A stretch of 64,000 nucleotides of DNA. Origin: CAKZNE01 sp964485405 (GTDB lineage: Bacteria > Bacteroidota > Bacteroidia > Flavobacteriales > Schleiferiaceae). The notes under the pieces are model-generated. The model had not been told where the DNA came from, did not search any database, and saw only the letters and a program-made list of their open reading frames with translations. Numbering within the stretch: position 1 is the stretch's first letter; every line of letters begins with the position of its first letter. The stretch spans positions 1-64,000 of the forward strand of contig CAZAJG010000005.1 of NCBI GenBank assembly GCA_964485405.1, written 5' to 3'. Below, in pieces: positions 59,006-64,000 of the stretch. Both the position numbers and the translations under genes were made by a program.

Positions 59006-59845
59006 TTAGCTGGTTGTTTTCCAATTAAATTTTAGAATTTGAAAGCTGGCAAACTCAGGTTTGTCCTTTCCATTATTGGGGTTGGTATCTATCGCTTTTA
59101 GGCGGATCAAATAAATATTACCATCAATAACGGGAGTTATTTTCACCCATTTTTCATTGGTAAAAGAAACGCGTTCCAGAGTGAGCTTAGTTTGCGATTC
59201 CTTAGGGGAAATCTGAGTATGAAGCCCATTGTTAGAGTCGTAGTTTACCGTAATTTTAAAGGGTAATTTATGGTAGTTTACCGCATCATAGTATATATGG
59301 TTAACATCTAAGGTTGCGATGAGCGGATTGAGGATAAGCTTGTACCGCAGTTCATTGTAACTTTCGAGGTAAATATTATCCGATAAGCCTAGTAAAGAGA
59401 GGCTCTGCTTTGATATCTCACCAAAAACAAAGTCAGATTTTACACTTCTTACTCGAAGCGTAGAATCGACCTTCATCCTTAAATCCAATGCTTTTTTTCT
59501 AGATGCTTTTACCAGTAAACTATCCTCATAACCATAACGCAGGTCAAGAGGTGTAACCTCTTCTAAATCCAACGCCATCCAGTTGTGGCCATTGGTGCTT
59601 TCTAATAGCGGTTTGGCTTTTAGAGGCGCTAGTTTAGGTTCTAGATTTAATGCAATGTAAATAGTACCAATAGCGGTTAAGGCGTAAATAACCCAAAACA
59701 AAGCGCCCTTTATTTTAACCCCTTTTATCTCTGCTTCATTCTCTGCTCCTGCTTTTAAAACATCTTCTCTAAAATCACGCTTAAAAATGAGACCTATAAT
59801 GAGAAAGAGCAGAATAGAAGATAAAACAATAAGGGCTATAATCAT
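59006..59845 (-). CDS. Hypothetical membrane-anchored protein
   Basis: 279 residues, not recognised. Residues 1-22 (IIALIVLSSILLFLIIGLIF) and about 50-68 (LFWVIYALTAIGTIYIALN) are transmembrane, leaving a short charged cytoplasmic or periplasmic loop and a C-terminal domain of about 210 residues rich in predicted beta strands (YGYEDSLLVKASRKKALDLR, KLILNPLIATLDVNHIYYDA). No catalytic motif is visible. It lies 71 bp after the DUF4173 gene on the same strand, so a joint role is possible. Confidence 0.65.
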   Translation of the reverse strand: MIIALIVLSSILLFLIIGLIFKRDFREDVLKAGAENEAEIKGVKIKGALFWVIYALTAIGTIYIALNLEPKLAPLKAKPLLESTNGHNWMALDLEEVTPLDLRYGYEDSLLVKASRKKALDLRMKVDSTLRVRSVKSDFVFGEISKQSLSLLGLSDNIYLESYNELRYKLILNPLIATLDVNHIYYDAVNYHKLPFKITVNYDSNNGLHTQISPKESQTKLTLERVSFTNEKWVKITPVIDGNIYLIRLKAIDTNPNNGKDKPEFASFQILKFNWKTTS

Positions 59846-59916
59846 GATTTGGCCATTTGGATGATTTCGTAAATATAATACCTAGGATATTTAGAATCAT
59901 TCAGCCAATAAAACGC

Positions 59917-61425
59917 TTATTTTAAGGAGTATTGATGCCTTTTATTTCTAAGATTATTTAAGGCAGTAATGGCTTGTTGATCTGCATATGACCATGACGC
60001 CCAGCCCACTTTATTCTTTTTGTTCAGGTAGGATTTAGTTCGTCTTTCCAATTCCAACTCAAAATCTTCAAGGCTCTGGTATCGAATCCACCGCACGCTG
60101 TTTCTTTGATGGTTTACTATTTGATTTTCAATTTTATCTAAGTTCTTATATAAGATCGGGTAAATCTGAGGGTCAAGATCTAAATAGTTGTCTACATCAA
60201 TTTGATTGGTTACCTCGTGGTTGAGATTAAACTGTACGGTAATAATATTCCAAGGGAGTAAGGAAGCGATAACAAGAGAAGACAAAATAAAGGCGGAATT
60301 AACCCGCATGAGGAAGGAAAAATTGCGCTTTTTCTGAATTTTGTAGAACAAGGATCCTAATCCAAAAAGGACAATCGCTAAGAAAAGAAATACACCAATC
60401 CGTTTACTTGCCAAGCCATGATACTGAACATAATAAAGGGTTCTTAGAACTACCGAGAAGGCAAGAACTCCATTTTGGATAATCCATCCGTAAGCTAACA
60501 GTTTTAACGACTTATTATTGGGATAAAAGTTGAGATTGCCTCTAAAGTAATAGGATATGATAAAAATAGAAACCAATAGGGTTACAATAAGCCAACCCAC
60601 CCCTTCGTGAACCAGTTCTTTAAGACTTTCTACTTGACTAACATCAAATTGAAACCATACCCACTTTACGTCAATGTAATTTATCACTAAGTATAAAATA
60701 TTGAGCAAGGAGAAAAGAGTGAATACCATGAGATACTCATATTTTAAATCTAAAAGATGAAAGTGCTTTTGCTCCTTTTTTCTGGATTTACGAGTGAGCG
60801 AGTTTTCCGGAACAAGCTTGAAGCGGGCAGACCATTTTTTACGAATCACCCAACGCACAATTACTATTCCGAGGAATATAAATGAGGTGTAGGTAAAAGA
60901 AAATAGGCGACTAAAGAATGTTTGAAGGTTTTGGAAGAAGCCTTCACTAAGACTGCCAAAAACGCTGTTCCCAAAAGAGAATAGGACAATATACAGAGAG
61001 AATATAATGAGAGGAAGGCTTACAACACGAAGAACAATAGAAGCCGTTGTTTGAGGGGCAAGTACTTTGGGCGAAAAACCCGGGATCAATCCTAGTTTTG
61101 CATTTAGAAAGCTGATTAAGCCGTTTGTTAACGATTCATAAACGGAATAAAAGTGAGTTTGTAAACTGATGTGGCTAGTTACAACGGCAAAAACAAACAT
61201 AAACTTACTAAAAGTAGTGTTCAGCAGAATTACCGAAAGCCCGCAGGATAGAGCAAGCACAAGCGTAGCAAGATGCATTTTACTCAGATTATCATGTATT
61301 TTGGTGATGAAGGAATAAACAAGAATAGCAGAACCAAATAGAAAAAGGTTGAGACCTAATGTTTCTTGCCAAAATAGAAAATGGAAAGCAAAAAGGAAGG
61401 TGATAAAATGAACAAGGGGTTTCAT
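59917..61425 (-). CDS. DUF4173/DUF4153-like polytopic membrane protein
   Basis: 502 residues with roughly ten to twelve transmembrane segments in residues 1-400 and a soluble C-terminal tail of about 100 residues. The conserved-looking block LKELVHEGVGWLIVTLLVSI followed by SYYFRGN and RTLYYVQYHGLASKRIGVFL matches the DUF4173 family. The C-terminal part (NHQRNSVRWIRYQSLEDFEL, WASWSYADQQAITAL) is typical of Bacteroidota members. Function unknown. Confidence 0.82.
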   Translation of the reverse strand: MKPLVHFITFLFAFHFLFWQETLGLNLFLFGSAILVYSFITKIHDNLSKMHLATLVLALSCGLSVILLNTTFSKFMFVFAVVTSHISLQTHFYSVYESLTNGLISFLNAKLGLIPGFSPKVLAPQTTASIVLRVVSLPLIIFSLYIVLFSFGNSVFGSLSEGFFQNLQTFFSRLFSFTYTSFIFLGIVIVRWVIRKKWSARFKLVPENSLTRKSRKKEQKHFHLLDLKYEYLMVFTLFSLLNILYLVINYIDVKWVWFQFDVSQVESLKELVHEGVGWLIVTLLVSIFIISYYFRGNLNFYPNNKSLKLLAYGWIIQNGVLAFSVVLRTLYYVQYHGLASKRIGVFLFLAIVLFGLGSLFYKIQKKRNFSFLMRVNSAFILSSLVIASLLPWNIITVQFNLNHEVTNQIDVDNYLDLDPQIYPILYKNLDKIENQIVNHQRNSVRWIRYQSLEDFELELERRTKSYLNKKNKVGWASWSYADQQAITALNNLRNKRHQYSLK

Positions 61426-61444
61426 ACTTGTAAGGTTTAGAAAA

Positions 61445-61498
61445 GTTAAAAGCCTAAACGAGAAAGTGGAATACTTTATTCTCGTTTAGGCTTTTAAC
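61445..61498 (-). terminator. Long hairpin after the redoxin gene
   Basis: Perfect 20-bp stem with arms 61445-61464 and 61479-61498 (core GCCTAAACGAGAA / TTCTCGTTTAGGC) around a 14-nt loop. Leftward it is followed by TTTTC, a modest T-run. Located 33 bp after the redoxin stop and just before the DUF4173 ATG. Confidence 0.75.
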
Positions 61499-61530
61499 CC
61501 CACTTGTTTTAACAAATATTTAGCGGAGTA

Positions 61531-62145
61531 TTAAGCTTTTACACGCTTAATGCTGCATCCAATTTGTTTGGTGGTAGCCGGTTCAATTTTATCACCTTTT
61601 ACCAAAGCGTTAATCGCGTTTTTCAGATAGTGCTTAGAAGGCTTATCTTTTCTATCCTCATAACGATCATCAATAGATCCTTTGTAAACCAGTTTCATGT
61701 CTTTATTAAAAAGATAAACATGAGGGGTGGTTTTTGCGCCAAAAGCATCTGCTAACTCATTGTTACTGTCGATTACGTATTGCGAATTATAACCCGCTTC
61801 GGTATAATGCTTTTTCATCGCATCCATAGAGTCATCGCCTTTTCTTTTTGCTTCGTTGCTATTCACGAGCACCATACCTACATTGTGTTTAGCAGTAAGT
61901 TCTCCCAGTTCTGGGTAAGCATCCTCCCAACCAATTACGAATGGGCAGGTATTACAAGAAAAAACAACTAGAAGTCCGTTTTCTTTGGTTAAATCTTTAA
62001 GAGAGTATTTCTTACCCGAAATATCTTCCATTTCTCTTTCTACCATTGGAGCCTTATCTCCCAATTGTAAATTACCGCTAGATTTAAAAGCAAAGCCAGC
62101 TATAACAGCTGCTGCCAAACCAAAGCTCAAAGCGTATTTTTTCAT
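61531..62145 (-). CDS. Periplasmic thioredoxin-fold redoxin (AhpC/TSA-like)
   Basis: 204 residues with an N-terminal signal/anchor (KKYALSFGLAAAVIAGFAF). A thioredoxin fold has the redox pair Cys64-Asn-Thr-Cys67 in VVFSCNTCPFV, then VLVNSNEAKRKGDDSMDAM, YVIDSNNELADAFGAKTTPHVYLF (cis-Pro) and a C-terminal cysteine in IGCSIKRVK. Such redoxins reduce or oxidise envelope protein disulfides or act as peroxiredoxin-like enzymes; which applies is unclear. A GGGTAA/TTACCC inverted repeat lies 23 bp upstream of the ATG. Confidence 0.88.
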   Translation of the reverse strand: MKKYALSFGLAAAVIAGFAFKSSGNLQLGDKAPMVEREMEDISGKKYSLKDLTKENGLLVVFSCNTCPFVIGWEDAYPELGELTAKHNVGMVLVNSNEAKRKGDDSMDAMKKHYTEAGYNSQYVIDSNNELADAFGAKTTPHVYLFNKDMKLVYKGSIDDRYEDRKDKPSKHYLKNAINALVKGDKIEPATTKQIGCSIKRVKA

Positions 62146-62167
62146 GTTTTTGTGTTTTAAAATTTGA

Positions 62168-62191
62168 GGGTAACGAATTTACCCAAATTAA
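62168..62191 (-). promoter_or_regulatory. Inverted repeat at the redoxin promoter
   Basis: GGGTAA-CGAAT-TTACCC at 62168-62184, perfect 6-bp arms, with imperfect extension by AATTTG/CAAATT. A leftward -7-like TTAATTTG at 62184-62191 abuts it, so a bound protein would sit on the start point. The regulator is unknown. Confidence 0.4.
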
Positions 62192-62221
62192 ACTAAGCGT
62201 TTGATTATGGTATGACAAAAA

Positions 62222-62249
62222 AGGAGCGTGAAAGTTTAATCACGCTCCT
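62222..62249 (-). terminator. Intrinsic terminator after the type A secreted protein gene
   Basis: Perfect 10-bp stem AGGAGCGTGA / TCACGCTCCT with an 8-nt loop; leftward a run of seven Ts follows. It lies 39 bp after the stop at 62289. Confidence 0.88.
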
Positions 62250-62288
62250 CTTTTTAACTCTCTGTTAACAGGAAACAACAGGATGAGT

Positions 62289-63104
62289 CTATTTTTTGAT
62301 TTGAATTTTTTTAACCTGAAGTCTACCCTTTAAATCACGCAAGAAATAGTTCCCTTCTGGTAAAGAGCTGACATCCATGGTGTTGTTCTTGGTTAAGTCA
62401 ATTACAGAAACTCTTTGACCCTTGATGTTCACAAGCTCCAGTGCTTGGATATAAGAAGGAGCGGAAATGTTTACAATAGCCATGGCTGGATTTGGATAAA
62501 CTTCAACACGAGGGAGGTTGTGATTTTGAATGCTAAGAGTGTTTGTTCTCAGCTCTGAGTAGGTAGCATCAGGTAAAGCATCTCCTGGGCCACCCCCACT
62601 AGGGCTAATGTCAAATGAACCCGTAAAAGCAATCATGTTTACATTAACATTACCCCCGATAGAGCTTAGCGGAATACTGAACACTCCAAAGTATAAATCG
62701 GTAGTATCGAAGTCGAACGGTAGGGTTGTTGGAGAACCATTGGAACCGTATGCCTCTGTGTAAACGGTTGGGAAGAATCCATTTTGATAGGCGTAAAGAG
62801 CCACGTCATAGTTCATGGATGTATTCGGGCTTTGATTTTTTAAGCTTCCTTGAGCGATGGCAAAACCATCATTGGTGTTGAGGTTGGTATCCAGGATAAT
62901 AGCATAGCCAAAATCCCCAGAACGTTGGTTGTAATGTTCTATTTTAATGAATAGAGTATCTGATGTATTGTTGAGGTAGTACGATAACTCTTTTGCATCT
63001 GCAAAATGATCATCCCCTTGAGGATCTCCGGCAATGGGAATATAGGTTTGAGCAGTAGCGGTTAAGATCCCGCAAGAAACTAGAATGAATAATAGTCTTT
63101 TCAT
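62289..63104 (-). CDS. Secreted protein with T9SS type A sorting domain
   Basis: 271 residues: signal peptide (MKRLLFILVSCGILTATAQ), a beta-rich domain of about 180 residues (DPQGDDHFADAKELSYYLNN, NQRSGDFGYAIILDTNLNTN, VNVNMIAFTGSFDISPS), then the type A sorting domain VEVYPNPAMAIVNISAP, VNIKGQRVSVI, SLPEGNYFLR and a basic end, VKKIQIKK. The first domain resembles a cellulosome/CBM9-like or DOMON-like sandwich, but I cannot assign it. The final Lys-rich tail is typical of the cleaved sorting signal. Confidence 0.88.
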   Translation of the reverse strand: MKRLLFILVSCGILTATAQTYIPIAGDPQGDDHFADAKELSYYLNNTSDTLFIKIEHYNQRSGDFGYAIILDTNLNTNDGFAIAQGSLKNQSPNTSMNYDVALYAYQNGFFPTVYTEAYGSNGSPTTLPFDFDTTDLYFGVFSIPLSSIGGNVNVNMIAFTGSFDISPSGGGPGDALPDATYSELRTNTLSIQNHNLPRVEVYPNPAMAIVNISAPSYIQALELVNIKGQRVSVIDLTKNNTMDVSSLPEGNYFLRDLKGRLQVKKIQIKK

Positions 63105-63167
63105 AGTATAAGATTTAGTTTTTCATTTAATAGATACCTTCTTCATCCTAAAGGTTGCGATATGCCA

Positions 63168-63209
63168 AAACAAAAACCCCCGAATCCAATGGACCGGGGG
63201 TTTTTGTTT
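63168..63209 (-). terminator. Intrinsic terminator after the carboxyltransferase gene
   Basis: Perfect 15-bp stem AAACAAAAACCCCCG / CGGGGGTTTTTGTTT with a 12-nt loop, T-rich on the leftward strand, 18 bp after the stop at 63227. Confidence 0.9.
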
Positions 63210-63226
63210 ATTGAAGGTTTTAAATA

Positions 63227-64000
63227 TTACAGCGGAATATTTCCGTGTTTCTTCTTCGGAAGCTTCACGGCTTTGTTTTCAAGCATTTTAAAAGCTCTAA
63301 TTAGCTTTTCACGTGTTTGCTCGGGCCTAATTACTTCGTCAATATAACCTCTCGCAGCTGCGCGGTAAGGGTTTGCAAAAATGTCGCTGTATTCTTGTTC
63401 TTTTTCTTTCCATTTAGCTTCAGGATCGTCTGCGGTTTTGATCTCTTTTTTAAAGATGATCTCTGCAGCTCCTTTAGCTCCCATTACTGCAATTTCTGCA
63501 GAAGGCCATGCGTAGTTCATATCGGCTCCAATGTGCTTAGAGTTCATTACATCATAAGCACCACCGTAAGCTTTACGGGTAATAACTGTAATTCTTGGTA
63601 CAGTAGCTTCGCTAAAAGCATACAGAAGTTTCGCTCCATTTGTAATAATGGCATTCCATTCCTGATCGGTTCCAGGTAAGAAACCAGGCACGTCTTCAAA
63701 TACTAAAAGAGGAATATTAAAGGAATCACAAAAACGTACAAAACGAGCCGCTTTGGTAGATGAGTGATTGTCTAACACTCCAGCAAGATAAGCGGGCTGA
63801 TTCGCTACAATTCCAATAGAGCGTCCACCTAAGTGAGCAAAGCCAACTACAATGTTTTCGGCAAAAGCTTTGTGTACTTCATAAAAACTGCCCTCATCTA
63901 CCGTTCCATCAATAACCTCTCTAATATCGTAAGGTTGGTTTGGGTTGGCCGGAATAATATCGTTTAAGCCAGCTCTGCTTTCGTTTCCGGGAGTGTAATC
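63227..64000 (-). CDS. Acyl-CoA carboxylase carboxyltransferase (beta) subunit, 5' end beyond window
   Basis: Leftward frame open from base 64000 to the stop at 63227: 257 residues, the C-terminal half of a protein of about 515. Biotin-dependent carboxyltransferase of the propionyl-CoA carboxylase beta type: GIVANQPAYLAGVLDNHSST, FVRFCDSFNIPLLVFEDVPGFLPGTDQE, TVPRITVITRKAYGGAYDVM, YAWPSAEIAVMGAKGAAEII and the ending KKKHGNIPL, which is characteristic of these subunits. It transfers CO2 from carboxybiotin to propionyl- or acetyl-CoA. The substrate cannot be fixed from this half. Confidence 0.95.
   Translation of the reverse strand, partial: DYTPGNESRAGLNDIIPANPNQPYDIREVIDGTVDEGSFYEVHKAFAENIVVGFAHLGGRSIGIVANQPAYLAGVLDNHSSTKAARFVRFCDSFNIPLLVFEDVPGFLPGTDQEWNAIITNGAKLLYAFSEATVPRITVITRKAYGGAYDVMNSKHIGADMNYAWPSAEIAVMGAKGAAEIIFKKEIKTADDPEAKWKEKEQEYSDIFANPYRAAARGYIDEVIRPEQTREKLIRAFKMLENKAVKLPKKKHGNIPL

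Noticed and set aside
1..64000. Mobile elements, prophage, CRISPR or recent transfer
   Set aside because: No transposase, integrase, phage or cas-like protein, no terminal inverted repeats, no spacer-repeat array, and no stretch of clearly different base composition was seen.

Overview
The window looks like chromosomal, housekeeping-rich DNA of a Bacteroidota bacterium, most likely order Flavobacteriales; a Cryomorphaceae/Schleiferiaceae-type marine lineage is my guess and cannot be proved from sequence alone. The reasons are: five secreted proteins with type IX secretion (T9SS) sorting domains of types A and B; two GLPGLI-family proteins; DUF6341/DUF6427, HU-CCDC81/SPOR and DUF4173 proteins; almost no Shine-Dalgarno sequences; and many promoters with the Bacteroidota -7 element TAnnTTTG. 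I see no tRNA, rRNA, CRISPR array, IS element or prophage.

Layout. 1-6137: lysS (cut by the left edge), a small outer-membrane barrel, and a leftward asnS-rpoN-PAP2-like block. 6204-13410: a TetR repressor gene followed by TolC, lipoprotein adaptor and an enlarged RND pump, closed by a strong terminator. 13464-20991: a short-form DXS, riboflavin synthase, a large type B surface protein, and the pair pepA-pdxA. 21020-25750: the DUF177-rpmF-plsX-fabH-accB-accC lipid-synthesis cluster. 25771-30795: two tandem paralogous type B surface proteins. 31029-38944: lepA, trpS, plsC-gatC, gdhA, purD and the DUF6341/DUF6427 pair.

38948-44567 is the least ordinary part. It encodes, leftward, an ECF sigma factor, a protein that starts like an anti-sigma factor and ends as an outer-membrane barrel, an HU-type/SPOR protein that may bridge nucleoid and cell wall, and a hotdog thioesterase with a 16-bp perfect palindrome at its promoter. 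A divergent T9SS type A surface protein adjoins the sigma gene. 44620-54196 holds dprA, a hybrid histidine kinase, a DUF2064 glycosyltransferase, purine nucleoside phosphorylase, an SLC12-like cotransporter, a DUF1801-like protein and a DEAD-box helicase. 54241-59002 holds two GLPGLI genes with the same upstream motif plus a TonB-type outer-membrane protein; the second GLPGLI gene carries a 10-N assembly gap. The right end has two membrane proteins, a periplasmic redoxin, a type A secreted protein, and a carboxyltransferase subunit cut by the edge.

Recurring theme: envelope biology (surface proteins, pumps, barrels, lipid synthesis) interleaved with tRNA, purine and cofactor genes. Convergent genes are packed very tightly: seven pairs end between an 8-bp overlap and a 3-bp gap. 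Other transcription units end in textbook hairpins.
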